From positions 1 through 34,671 of the forward strand of contig JADDMT010000216.1 of assembly GCA_021401465.1 (NCBI GenBank): a stretch of DNA of 34,671 bases. The letters are read 5' to 3'. This stretch comes from Teratosphaeria epicoccoides (lineage: Eukaryota; Ascomycota; Dothideomycetes; Mycosphaerellales; Teratosphaeriaceae). Shown here piece by piece: positions 20,981 through 32,400 of this stretch (positions within the stretch are counted from its first letter, which is position 1; each line of letters opens with the position of its first letter). Below the pieces are notes generated by a model. That model did no database searches and was not told where the DNA came from. It was given only the letters and a program-made list of their open reading frames with translations. Both the position numbers and the translations under genes were made by a program.

Positions 20981-21464
20981 TGTCATGAGTATCATGAGTG
21001 CTATAAGTCACGAGCACTGTAGCCTGAGTCATAGCTGTTATGAGTGCTATAAGTCACAGTGTTATAAGTCATAGTATAATAAGTTATAACGTAGGCATAG
21101 AAGAGAGAGTCTATTACATAAGGACAGACACCTAGATCTGTAGGGTTAGTTTACAGATCTATAGGCCTATATAGGAGAAGGGATCTGTCATGTAAGAACA
21201 GACCCTAGGATCTATAGGGTTAGTCTATAGATCTACAGACATAGGTCTAATAGGTCTGTTAACAGATCTAACAGAGCTACCCTGTCTCTCTTGTATATAG
21301 GGATAGCTTCAGGACAGGTACTTAGGAGCTTTGTGCTTAATTTAATCTTCTCCTCTAGGGGGGATAGTTAGTTACAAGGTTAATTGCCATTATCGATATT
21401 CTTTACTACTCTATAAGTCTAACACCTAATCCCCTTCATGCTATTAGCACCTACCCTTATAACA
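20981..21464 (+). mobile_element. LTR F of family H (right outer LTR)
   Basis: A 484-bp LTR from TGTCATGAG to CCTTATAACA, preceded by AAGAGGGGGATAG. It is followed by TCTT, matching the four bases left of LTR D. Confidence 0.92.
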
Positions 21465-23346
21465 TCTTAGTTCTCTTGAGACAATTCGCTAGGCTCTTAA
21501 TAGCTTACATAGTTCATAGTAGTATAGCTTAGATGTGTTAATGCTTTCTAGGCCTATAGTAAGGGTTCCTGCTAGCGTTAAGGATTCGGCTCCTAATGTA
21601 GCTAAGCCGCTAGTGCTATCTGTTAGTATCTGCGCTTAGTGATGCTACTACTAGAGTAATGACTACTCTATCTTTCGGCTAAGGGTAGATAGTAACATTG
21701 GCGATAACAATAACATTCATAACAAATAAGACATTTCTAATAGTCTTGTTGCATTAGGTAAGTCGTTTCCTTGATATGTCTAAGGTAATGCTATGTCGCT
21801 TATAGAGTATAACTACTAACAATAGGCTATAATAAGACTATAGCAAGTAGAGTGCCTTGTTCTAGGTTATCTCTGTTATAGCACTATTCTTGTTACAAAG
21901 CGTAGTAGTAATAGTGCCGTAGTAGGTAACACTTCCTCTCCTAGTTGCCTGGCTAAATGAAACTAGTGTAGCTAGTAGTCTAAGGTTCTTAAAGTACATT
22001 CGCTTGTTAAAGAGGTTATATAATAATCCTAAGTTAAGCATAATGCTGTTTCTTGTTATTCTTTAGGTCGATACTTAGCTTACTACTAGGGTTACTAATG
22101 CTACTATAGTATACGCATTAGGCGTACTACTATATAGTCACATTAATGACTCTCTAGTGCTAGAGCCGCTATCTGTAGCTAACTTATCATTAGAGTCTGC
22201 CCCTATTATCTATTCTTGCTTAGTCTATTATGCATGATAGCTAGTAGCTCTATTAGGTATAACTACATCTGTAAAGCCATCTAATGTGATATCGTTGTCT
22301 TAGTCATTAGAGTTAGTATCTAGAGTGTCACTACTATTAGCTTAGGCTGCTACCGCTTTTCCTTTAAAGCCTCTACCTCTTGCTAGTTTGTAGCTACCCT
22401 CTTACTTGCTCTTCTATGACGATTTCTTCATTAGTTCAGGATAGCGTTTAAAGCATCTACTTTTCCTGTAGTAGTAATAGGTATAGTCGCACTATAGGTT
22501 AGCGTTATCTGTTACTATATTAGCAAAGCTAGCATACTAGTTAGTTAGTAGGACCTCTACCCTAAGTGTAGTAATTATTATCTCTATCTTTGTTGTTTTA
22601 ATAGGGTTGTCATAGCGCTAGCTACAGAGCCATTTAAAGCCTTCTGTTACTAGTCTAAATATAACTCTGTTATAGAGTTCTAGATATGCCTATTTAGATT
22701 TCTTAGTAGATGTTAATTAGGCTATTTATTCTACTATAATAGTATGCTTGTTCTAGTACTATTAGAACATTTTGTAGTATTTCTGTACATTGTTATTAAT
22801 AATGCATAGGGAATAGAGAGCTTAGATGCTATCTAAGATCTTAATAGTTACTACTAGCTTATGCATATTACAGATGTGTATCTATAGATTATGTGCTAAT
22901 AGTCTAGTAGCTCTAAAGTCTAGGCGAATGTCCTTGTAGATACGCTACATAATAATCCTATAGGCTTTAGCATCTTTCTTGTACTATTCTAGAGTAGCTG
23001 TTTTCTTAGCTATTATGCTACTAGCTATAACTAGTGTTAGTTGTTTCTTAAATGTTATCTACTTAATGTTGTTAAAGACTACTTTAGCGCATTCCTTAGA
23101 TATCAGGTCGCCTTTAAGAATAGGTCTCTAGTAGGATAGGCTGTCTCCCTTGTTAAGAAGCTTTGATTAGTTAATAGTCTCTTTATCCTTAGATGTTAAC
23201 ATCATGAGTAAATAGTTAATCTTTGCCTGTTTAGTTAGTATAAGGGTCTTTGTTATTAGTAAGTAATAGAAGCGCCAGGCTTATAACCTATTATGACATG
23301 TACTAACTAGTCGCTTTAGTAGTTAAACTTAATGATAATAGACATA
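21465..23346 (-). pseudogene. Ty1/copia gag, protease region and GAG-pre-integrase
   Basis: Read leftward from about 23300: a helical gag (FKKQLTLVIASSIIAKK, IYKDIRL, LELYNRVIFR), then a zinc-knuckle remnant near 22480-22430. There RCFKRYPELMKK matches the copia pattern KCFKxxPELRP while upstream Cys codons appear as Tyr, a G-to-A result. Next is a Ser/Thr-rich linker and a protease-like stretch (YFKNLRLLATLVSF). The GAG-pre-integrase block has DRWHQRLSYI near 21620 and, after a frameshift, LCKLLRA-stop-RIVSREL at the junction with the composite. The gag N-terminus is cut by LTR G on the right. RIP-type stops are frequent. Confidence 0.8.
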
Positions 23347-23786
23347 TGTCATAAGTGTTAGGAGTGCTATGAGTCACAGGATCGTAAGGGTCCTAAGGAC
23401 TATGAGTTATAAGCATAGTCATAGGAGAAAGGATCTGTCACATAAGGACAGATCCCTAGATCTATAGGGTTAGTCTACAGATCTACAGGCCTGTAGGGGA
23501 GAAGGGATCTGTCACAGGATAACAGACCCTTAGATCTATAGGGTTAGTCTATAGATCTACAGGCATAGATCTGTCAGGTCTATCGACAGATCTAATAGAG
23601 CTGCTCTGTCTCTCTAGTATATAGGGATAGCTTCAGGACAGGCAGTTAGGAGCTTCGTGCTTAATTCAATTCCCTTTCCTAGGAGATAGTTAGTTACAAG
23701 GACAATTGCCATTGTCGATATTCTTCATAGCTCTACGAGTCTAACACCTAGTTACCTTCCTACTATTAGCACCTACCCTTATGACA
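23347..23786 (+). mobile_element. 5' LTR of family-H element G
   Basis: A 440-bp LTR, TGTCATAAG...CTTATGACA, with gag-pol following on the same strand. TATATAGG at 23618-23625 is a likely TATA box. GTGCTTAA at 23657-23664 is complementary to TTAAGCAC at 23789-23796, which begins 2 nt after the LTR: a candidate self-priming site placed where the transcript should start. The left duplication would be ACATA (23342-23346); its partner lies outside the window. Confidence 0.9.
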
Positions 23787-23965
23787 TTTTAAGCACTACT
23801 TCTAAGGAAGTATCAGGGGACTCGTTAAGCGCTTGACATACGCCTATGTTAAGTAGTTCTTTAGCTGTTAGTTTAACTTCTAGCGACAGTTAACTAACAC
23901 TACGAGAACAAGTTGCCACTATACCTTAAATTACGTAGTAGCTCGAATCCATTTACCTTAGCGAG

Positions 23966-26654
23966 ATGGCTCTAGCATCCGTCGCAGGTTTAACTACTAG
24001 GAATGGACACGGCAACAACGGCTTCAAGATAGGAAGCCCTATAGAGTTTACAGGATAATGATCTTAAGTCGAGATGTTTATCCTACAATGCTAGTTAGCA
24101 TTTAACGTGGATACAGAATAGTTTATAACACATCATGAGCGAATGATGTACATTGTCTCTTACCTGAAGGGACTAGCGTTCGAGTTTATCTAGCCTTATC
24201 TAACAGATTATCTAGATCATGTTAGCAACGTCAAAGCTAGGAAGACAACAACTAGGGAGATTCTTAACTTAGACAAGTCTTTGTTTAAGGCGTTACGCAA
24301 AGCTTTTAGGCTTAGTAATAAGTAACAAGAGGCTAAGAGAGCTCTCCTAGGAATCTAGCAGAAGGGTTCTGCTATTAAGTACCGCGCGGCCTTTTAGACC
24401 CTCTCTGCTCGAGTCGACTAGAATGATAATGCTTTAGCCGCTTAGTTCTACTAGGGACTAAAGGAGACGGTTAAAGACGAAATTGCCCGAGGAGATTAGC
24501 TAACGACATTCAAGGAAATGAGCAATCTCGCGATTAGAATCGATAATCGCATCTAGGAATAACAGCAAGAACGACAACATAGAAATCGCAAGCTAGCATA
24601 GGCTAACTATAAGGTCTAACGAGTAGCACTAAAATGGCGAAGCGATTACTACGGTCTCTAACCTATAGAGTTAGATGCGACTAAGGGGCGTCCGAGGAAT
24701 AGACCCTAAGGAAAGCCGCAGAAGGGCTCTCCTCCCTAGAATGGTCTGAAGAAGCCATTCGACAAGAGTAATTTTGAGTGCTATAACTGTAGAAAGAAAG
24801 GACACTTTGCCCGCGAATGTTTTGCTAAGAAGTAACGACAAGAGCCGCCTAGGATAGAGCAGGCTCGCGCGACAACCACGGCACCTAAGCAAAAGGCCGC
24901 TACTACTCGAGAACCGGACTATGCTACACTTACTTAGACTACATGCTACAACGACGATTGTCGAATTCACATGAGTGATAAAGATAGTTCTAGATAGTAC
25001 CCTAGCCGAAACAAGGCATAGTCGATCTGTGCGCTAAGAGGTGCACCTTCTAGTGCGACAGTCCTAAGGCAACAGGAGCTAGAAGAAGAAGAAGAAGGTT
25101 TAGACGACAACTACGAGATTGTCGAAGCCGTCATTCCTGATTCTGAGGAAGACGAGAGCATAGAGCGATAGGCCATGCCGCTACATAACATTAGGCTTAA
25201 TATTATCCGAATTATACAGAACTAGTAGGCTTAAGCTTGCCTATAGATTAATGGAGTATAACACGTCGACTAGCTTTAGTATGACGAACTAGCCAACCGT
25301 ATGCGACGACACCTGAGGAGACTACTAGTCGTAGCTTAACCTCACGCGCATCAGAAAGTTGTCTAAGAAATTGTACTGTTTGGGGTAGAGTTTACGCCCT
25401 AGGGAGGCTACCTGACCTACGAAGGTATTCAGATTTCACGAGCGCTACGACTCTAAGTCTACTACTTAAAGATAGAGTACGCAAGAAACGCGTAGGAACA
25501 GCGAGGCTAAGGGCGAGAACGACCTCTTAGGCTAGAGAACAGTAACGCTTAGAGAAGAAGCCGAGACTATATAATCCCTGAACTAGTCCGTGAAGACAGT
25601 TATTCGGGAAACGACGAGATCTGCTAGAATTAGACCTACGGACAGACTAGACAGGGCTGTAACGATGTGCCGCGATTAGCGCTAGATACGCGAACAACCT
25701 TAGAGTATAGGTGCATATTAACGAGACGCTAGCTAGGGCCTTAATAGATTCAGGGTATACTAGAATCTTCATGACGCCTAAGTTCGCCAGGACAGCTAGG
25801 ATAAAGCTATAGGCGAAGACAAATGCTTTCTCGCTATAAGCGATGAATAGAAAGCTAGTTACGTACAACTAAGGAGTAGTTGACGAAGAGACCGAGATGA
25901 TGCCTCTACGGATAGGACGCTACTAAGAGATGCTCTAGTTTGACATTACAGAGTTACTAGGCTTAGATGTAGTACTAGGGTTACTATGGCTAAGAAACGC
26001 TAACCCCTATCTCGACTAGAAGAATGAGAGGATCTAGTTCCTAGAACTCTCAAGATCGATACCTCTACCTGTAGTGCACGACGTACTAGGTAAGATCGAA
26101 ATATGTGCTATGACTTTAAGCGAGATAGTAGCTACTATCAAGGATCTAGAACAGGAAGTACACGTACTATAGGTTAAAGCAAAGCAATTAGAAGTCAAGG
26201 TCGAATTCATAGTTCCTAATAAGTATAAAGATTTCGCTACTCTTTTCGAGGAAGAACCCGACTAAGAAGCTCTGCTAGAACACTAGGAGTAGGACTACAG
26301 GATACCCTTACTCCCTAGCAAGACACTAACGAAGCAATTAGTTTGCCTGTTATTAGCAGCGAAACTAGAGATTCTCCGGAAATACCTTGAAGACAACCTC
26401 TAGAAAGGCTTTATCCGCGAGTCGTAGTCCCTAGCCGGATATCCGATCCTGTTTGTGCCTAAGGGGGAAGATAACTAGCGACTCTACGTAGATTATCGTA
26501 GATTAAACGACATCACGATAAAGAATAGTTATCCGCTTCCTTTGCTCTCGGAATTGCAGGACTACCTGTAAGGAGCAATGTAGTTCTCAAAGTTCGACAT
26601 ACCTAGAGCATATAACCGAATTTGAATTAAGGAAGGCGAAGAATAGAAGACTAC
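23966..26654 (+). pseudogene. Family-H element G: gag, protease, start of RT (broken by BC)
   Basis: The gag frame from the ATG at 23966 (MALASVAGLTTR) gives a capsid-like region. The zinc knuckle is at 24779-24820 (CYNCRKKGHFARECF), followed by an acidic stretch with a run of Glu. Pol is in another frame, offset by two bases: protease ALIDSGYTRIF near 25738-25770, then the RT N-terminus (LFVPKGEDN, RLYVDYRRLND), FSKFDIPRAYNRI near 26590, and KEGEE-stop-KT at the insertion. The frame changes between about 25200 and 25660, either a programmed shift or an indel. RT is cut before its catalytic YxDD by the LTR at 26655; the remainder should lie to the right of the window. Integrase and chromodomain of this family are seen at 18625-20980. 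Confidence 0.9.
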
Positions 26655-27014
26655 TAATATAGATGTATGTGCTATATGATATGAAAATATCTCGCAGTGT
26701 AGCAGAGTAATCCGACCTTTTAGTAGGTACAAGACAGCGCTGCTTTCTGCTTATCGCAGAGGTGGCGCTAAGGGTGCTTATAACCCCCGACGCTCCTTAA
26801 TTAGGGAAAGCATGTCCGAGCCTAACCCCGTAGGGGTACCGTAGGGCCAGCGACGTAGGGGCGTCCTACGTCGACAACTGATCCTACTTAGACGACATAC
26901 GAGCTAACGTATGTACGAAGGACCCCCTTGCTATATGTAGCAGGGTCACTACATGCTAAGGGCAGCCATTAGAACCTATGCGGTTCAGATGGTCCCCTAG
27001 TATCAACCGTATCA
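26655..27014 (-). mobile_element. 3' LTR (B) of the BC chromovirus
   Basis: A 360-bp LTR. On the minus strand it begins TGATACGG at 27014, directly after the purine tract, and ends TATATTA at 26655 (TATATCA in the other LTR). It lies inside the RT of element G. The shared 208 bp with LTR C differ at seven places, all C/T or G/A. Confidence 0.93.
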
Positions 27015-27035
27015 CTACCCCTCCTCCTATGAGGA
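27015..27035 (-). promoter_or_regulatory. Polypurine tract of the BC element
   Basis: Minus strand reads TAGGAGGAGGGGTAG immediately before the LTR's TGATACGG. It fixes the element's sense as minus. Confidence 0.85.
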
Positions 27036-27812
27036 TGTCCCTAGCCTTACTAAGTGACGCACGCGGAACATATAGGGTACGGGATGTAGCACGCTCACAC
27101 CGCGCAAGGGTGAATAGGTAGATAGCCTACGTAACATGTGTCATGCGTACATCTTAACCCCTTCGTAGCGAGTACGGGGCGGAGGCTGCTAACTCGGGCG
27201 GGTTTTAATCCGTTACATGTTAGGCGGCTTCGTAACACCTTCGCTTTACATGCAGATCGAGATATCAGGAAACCACGAGTACGTACTTCGGCTAATCCTT
27301 GAAATTATAGGGCGAGCATGCGCGCCGGCCTTGCCAAGTAGCTTGGCTGTCCCTATTTAGTCATGACCGTGAAGAACGTGTCGCAGAACCTCGGGGTAGT
27401 AGGAAAGTACGCGGACGCTCTGCGCGCGCCGCTCGAAACGGCAGGAGCGCGCTCCTAGCGCGGGCCTCGTCACATTTCCATGCTAGTAGGCTAGCACGAG
27501 TGCGGTTAGCGCACATGCGTGACGGCCGCGTTATCCGTTATTGCATCATTTGGTCCCCTTATAAGTTAACTAGAGGCAGGTGCTCTGCGCATGTAGTTCG
27601 AGTCACTAGCTTAACGGTTGCGGTAGGCAACAGGGGGGCTGTCAGAGGGTATAAAAACCTCGTCGCTTCCTAAACTTTCCTGTTCTAAGACACTAACATT
27701 AACCTCCGCTCCTACTTCGCTTAGCTTGCGCCTCGCTATGTCTGCGGGTCTGTACTAGAGCTCCTTCTTCTTTAATCAATCAATTAAGATCAATTAACCT
27801 GTCTTAGCTATA
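27036..27812 (+). promoter_or_regulatory. Promoter and leader of the antisense gene
   Basis: A CpG-rich, gene-free stretch between the purine tract and the antisense ATG. TATAAAAA at 27650-27657 is a strong TATA box, about 155 bp before the ATG at 27813. A CT-rich leader (CTCCTTCTTC) follows, typical of fungal 5' UTRs. A perfect 14-bp palindrome, AGGAGCGCGCTCCT, lies at 27443-27456, and other short inverted repeats lie nearby. These could be sites for the gene's own product, but that is speculation. Confidence 0.65.
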
Positions 27813-29309
27813 ATGGCTCATGTACTGCAGACTAAGTTCGACGCTACTCGCTCTGCCCGCGATCGTCGCTCATGTCGACGATGCCTCGACAACCTTAGTA
27901 GCCAAGCTGCACACATCTCCCCTCCGCGTGTTAGTAAGGCGTCCCCTACCCGCGAGGTATGCGTGACTTGTACTAACCGAAGCGTAGCCGAGATCTGCAT
28001 CGGCAGATTTAATGAGGGCAGTGTCTACCGCAATTGTGTTAACTGCAATAGCAAGCATCAGAAATGCCAAGACCTCCCTGAAGAGGTATACGGCGAGTAT
28101 AACTAGCTCTGCCGTAACATCGATGACTTCTAGAGTGCGCGCGACAAGGGGATTGCTAAAGGCACTCCGACTATGAACAGGCTACAGGCTAAGTACCGCG
28201 AGGCACTCGCCTACCTACTTGGCGCCCTCTCGTGCTTTACCGCGACTACTAACCGTTCTCATAGCAGTGTTCGCTTCGACTCTCTGCTAACAGGTGAAAA
28301 CGTTTGTCTAGGTCTGATCGCAGACTTAGTCTAGAAGATCTTAAAGGTGCTAACCGTTAGGGTTAAGACCTTCGCCATAGTACGCATATAGTGCGGGTAC
28401 CCTCTAAGTATGAAATGCTGACTTTTCCGCTAGGCTAACGTTAGCGTCGAGAAGTATCCGACTAGCTGTCAGCGTTAGCAACTCGGGGCCCTTGCCTCTA
28501 TTGACGATGACTTCGAAACGCGGATGATCCGCAAGAAGGTCATCAAGCAATTCGCCGCTCCCGCCGCTAAGGCCACGCCCTAGCGCTATACCGAGAGGCA
28601 GCCTGCCTCTAAGCCGGTCCCGAGGACTAAGCCGTAAGTTACTTACTCGAATCCTGTCGCGTGCGTATAGCTAACACATTGTAGCGCCGCCGCCTACGCC
28701 GCCTCGACGCTACTGTCTAAGAAGAAGAAGAGGGCCAGGGCCGAAATTGAGGTTAGCGACGAGGAAGCCGAGCCTTCCCCGCTTGCGACCCGCACTACGT
28801 CCGTCAAGACGCTAAGGCACAAGCCTCTAGGCCAGATCTTTAAGGATGAGGAGGATGACGACGTTCAGGATACCTTCGGTCCTAACGTGATCCCTTCGCG
28901 CTATAGTGTCACCGCACTAGTTGCGCCTGAGGGAGACACCGAGTCCGATGATGTAGTCGACACTCGTGTCAAGAAGCGCAAGATGATCTCGAGGGCCGAG
29001 CGTGACAGCCGCAAGCGCGCTCGAGTCTCTTCGCCTTCTGATGCTAAGGATGAGGTAGTCGTCGCGACTAGGCGCGGTAAAGGTGTCGCTAGTTCTCTGG
29101 CTACTATAGGCTCTAAAGACGAGCTCCCTCGCAACCTACTAAAGAAGAAGATGCTAGCCTCTCTTTGTGGCGTTGCTACCCCTGTTACTCATAGTCGCTT
29201 CAGGGTGTTTAGTAGACCCCGTGCGGGTAGGCAGTCCCTAGCGGACCGTAACAAGAAAGACTCTCCTGCTTCGGGTTCGGTTAGGAAGCCCCTAACTAGT
29301 AGTCGCTAA
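27813..29309 (+). pseudogene. Antisense accessory gene of the BC element (cysteine-cluster protein)
   Basis: One 498-codon frame runs against the retrotransposon's own sense. Ten internal stops (mostly TAG/TAA) lie between 28104 and about 28670; the first 97 and last 140 codons are uninterrupted. The N-terminus has eight cysteines: C21, C24, then C50-x2-C53-x8-C62-x12-C75-x2-C78-x6-C85. The last six resemble a fungal Zn2Cys6 cluster with altered spacing. The C-terminal half is acidic/basic and disordered, with KKRK (387-390) and RKRAR (400-404) as likely nuclear signals. I do not recognise the family. It has its own TATA box at 27650 and converges with gag-pol, 140 bp apart. A nuclear, DNA- or RNA-binding role is inferred from the cysteines and basic patches only. 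Its reading frame is as well preserved as gag-pol, so it was probably functional. Confidence 0.75.
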
Positions 29310-29449
29310 GCATTAGCTACGAAGCTAATCTGAGCATGTCTCTTGTTCTTCTTAGGTTTATTCTAGGTATGCCTTTAGGCATCAATGATGTATGAGTAGG
29401 GCGTTTGCTTCTCGTTATCACTTCGCGTGTTATGCGCTACATACATGTG
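29310..29449. other. Gap between convergent genes
   Basis: This 140-bp stretch holds the 3' ends of the antisense gene (stop at 29307-29309) and of gag-pol (stop at 29450-29452). No further signal recognised. Confidence 0.5.
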
Positions 29450-32400
29450 TTAAGAATTCTGCTCTAGAACCCTCATCTTCCTACGAATCGACCTTCTTAA
29501 GCCCTGCTCACGCTTCCTCCGCTCTTCGAATTCACGAATAGCTTCTAGAGCGTTCTTGTAGTCTTCGGCCGGAACCTATTATGTGTACTCAGGTAGGTAT
29601 CCTTTCTACTTCACTAGATAGTGCGTTGCGCCCTTACGCCGCATACTGTCCTTAATACCCTCGACTTCCTACTCTTCGTTCTCTTCTGCTACTAGCATCG
29701 GGTCCGCGGGCTCTTCGCCCTCGCGCTGTACCTATGGTTTAAGTAGAGATACGTAGAAGATGTCGTGCACACGATACGACAATGGCAACGATAGCTAGTA
29801 CGCCTGCGAGCCTATCGCGTCGCGTATCCGGAAGGGTCCGACGAACCTTGGCGTCATCTTCTTGCTTGGAAGTTTCAGCTTAAGATTCTTCGTCGACAGT
29901 AACACCTTCGTACTAACTGCGTACTATATCGGTTTAGCATAGGCGTTATTATGTTTAATCTAGGATTCTGAGGCCTTTTTCTAGTGTTCTATTAGCACCG
30001 AATGTACCTCGCGCATACGCCGCGCTAATTCCGCGGCGGCCGGCACCCTCTCCTCAGAAGACTCGTCCTAAGGCGGTTCTAGGTGTATTTCCGGATTAAA
30101 GCTATAAAGAATCTGAAATGGCGACATGCGCATAGCAGCATGCACACTATTATTAACTGCAAATTCCGCCATAGGAATTGCGTCGGCCTAGGCATCCTAG
30201 TTCTTAGCGTAGTAGCACCGGAGGTACTACTCAAGAGTCTAGTTCATACGTTTAGTCTGACCATTAGTCTGTAGATAGAATGCTGTACTTAGGCGGTGCT
30301 TAATACGCGCTTCAAACACAAATTCTTGCTAGTACTTACTAGTAAAGACAGAACCTCGATCTGATAGGATACTTCGGGGGACACTAAAGCGCTGTATAAC
30401 TTCGTCGCGAAGTAGCCATGCAAGCTCGCCACTTGTGCACCTTTTCGTACATAGGATAAAGACATTTATCTTCGAGTATCGGTCGACTACTACAAGGACA
30501 GCATCAACTACATTGCCCTTCTACTTTACTAGCGGCAAATCAGTAATGAAATCTATAGTCAAGTCTTGCTATAGCCTCTCTGGCAGTAGGAGCGCCTAAG
30601 CATTGCCGTAGGGGCGATAGCGCCGAGATTTGCTAATCTGGCATGTCTAGCAGGATTTGACATAGTCAGAGACATCCTGTTCTAGCGTAGGCTACTAGTA
30701 TTTTCGTCCGAGAAGTGCGTTCGTCTTCTCTACGCCAAAATGGCCCGCGAGTTTATCGTCATGATGAATACAGAGGAGCTGCGAACAGAGTACGTAGTCA
30801 GCGGGTACGTAGAGCCTATTGTCAAAGTACTACAAGTCGCCTGACTTGGTCTAGTACTTCGGACCGCCTGTAGTGTCCTGGAGGGCTACACCCTTATTAA
30901 TCAACTCCGGTTCTCGCTCTTGTAACCGCTAAATAAGTCTCGAGACTTCTTTAAAGGGTTCTTTAGACATTGCATGCTTACTACATGTGAGCCGGTTAAC
31001 TACCGCACGGATCGAGCTAGACACGGTCGCCACAACTGCCAGATAGGAGGGTTCGTTACTAGCGGAGGCTGTGAGGCCCCATTAGACCCGCAGTCGACCT
31101 ACAAGAGGAGCTAACGACAGATCGCCGCCCTAAACTGCAAGCTTCGTTTGCAGCGTAGGGAGAAGCTGTTAGTTACCCTCTTCCCTAGTGTCGTAGTCCG
31201 GTCGTCGCGAAGGACCGTCAGCCGGATTCGTCTTTCCGGAACGATGCTAGATAACGAAGTCAAAGCTAGCGAGGAAAGTCGCCTACCTTGCTTGCTAACT
31301 ACTTAGCTACTTCACGCCCATGAAGCCGCGAAGGTTGTTATAGTTAGTAAGCACCTTAATAGGGTGCGCCGCGCCTTCGAGGTAGTGTCGGTACTCCTTG
31401 AAGCTGTCAACAATAGCTAAAAGCTCTTAGTCGTGAGTCTTGTAGTTAAGCTTAGCGCCCTGCATCTTCCGCGACTAGAAGGCAATCAGGTACTATCGCG
31501 CACTGCCTTCGTGCGACTAGAGCTGCGATATAATTGCGGCTATTGCGAATTTTGAAGCATTAGTCTCTATCCGGATCTTCGTAGTAGGGTCAAAGTGCCG
31601 AAGTATAGGCGTAGTTTGAAAAGCTGCTTTGAGTTCAGAGAAGGCCTTGCTCTAAGCCTCCTCCTAAGGCACTTTCCCTGGCTTTTTTCCTCGAACCGCG
31701 CCCTTTGCGAGGGCCATGAGGGGAGCCACGATCTTCGAGTAAGATCGTATGAATCTGCGGTAGAAGTTAGTGAATCCTAGGAACACCTGCACTTCTCGGA
31801 GGGTAGTTAGCCGCAGCTACTCTGCGATTGCGGACACCCTTTAGTCATCCATGATGACTCCTTCCGTAGAGACGATGTATCCGAGAAACTCAATCCTATC
31901 CGTCAGGAATGAGCACTTCTTTAGGTTCGCATAGAGAGCGAACTTACGGAGCCGTTCGAGCACTATACTTAGATGCCGCATATGCTCCTCCTTCGAGTCG
32001 GAATAGACTAGTATATCGTCTAAATACACTACGTAGCAGGTGTTAACAAGGCCGGCTAGGGCCCGGTTAATATACGCTTAGAACGTCACTAGTGCGTTAG
32101 TCAAGCCGAATGGCATCACTGTATACTCGAAGTGTCTATACCGCGTTTAGAATGTAGTCTTCTACTCGTCGCCCTTTCGGATCAGTATCCGGTAGTAGGC
32201 GTCCTTCAAGTCGATAGACAAGAAGATGGCGGCGCGACCAAGGCGGTCAAGCGTCTCGCTAATAAGTGGTAGGGGGCAGCGGTTCTTCTAGGTCACTACG
32301 TTAAGGCCCCTATAGTTAACGTATAGGCAGAGCGTGTTGTCCTTCTTCGGGACGAACATAACTAACGCTCTAGCCTCGCTGTCGCTTCGTCGGATCCACG

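Larger units (their letters stand above)
13768..21464. mobile_element. Inverted composite of two family-H chromovirus copies
   Basis: The left half (minus) runs LTR, chromodomain, integrase, RNase H, RT, protease. The right half (plus) runs RNase H, integrase, chromodomain, LTR. They meet at about 18624-18627 with an AAG overlap. Both outer ends are the U5 end of an LTR. TCTT flanks both ends (13764-13767 and 21465-21468), and removing the composite with one TCTT restores a copia reading frame. It therefore integrated as one unit. Gag and the internal 5' LTRs are absent. The left arm also carries a solo LTR insertion and an integrase deletion of about 532 bp. Confidence 0.8.

Noticed and set aside
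27818..29134. Minus-strand open frames within 27818-28070 and 28901-29134
   Set aside because: Shadows of the antisense gene; the plus frame has the promoter, cysteine pattern and length.
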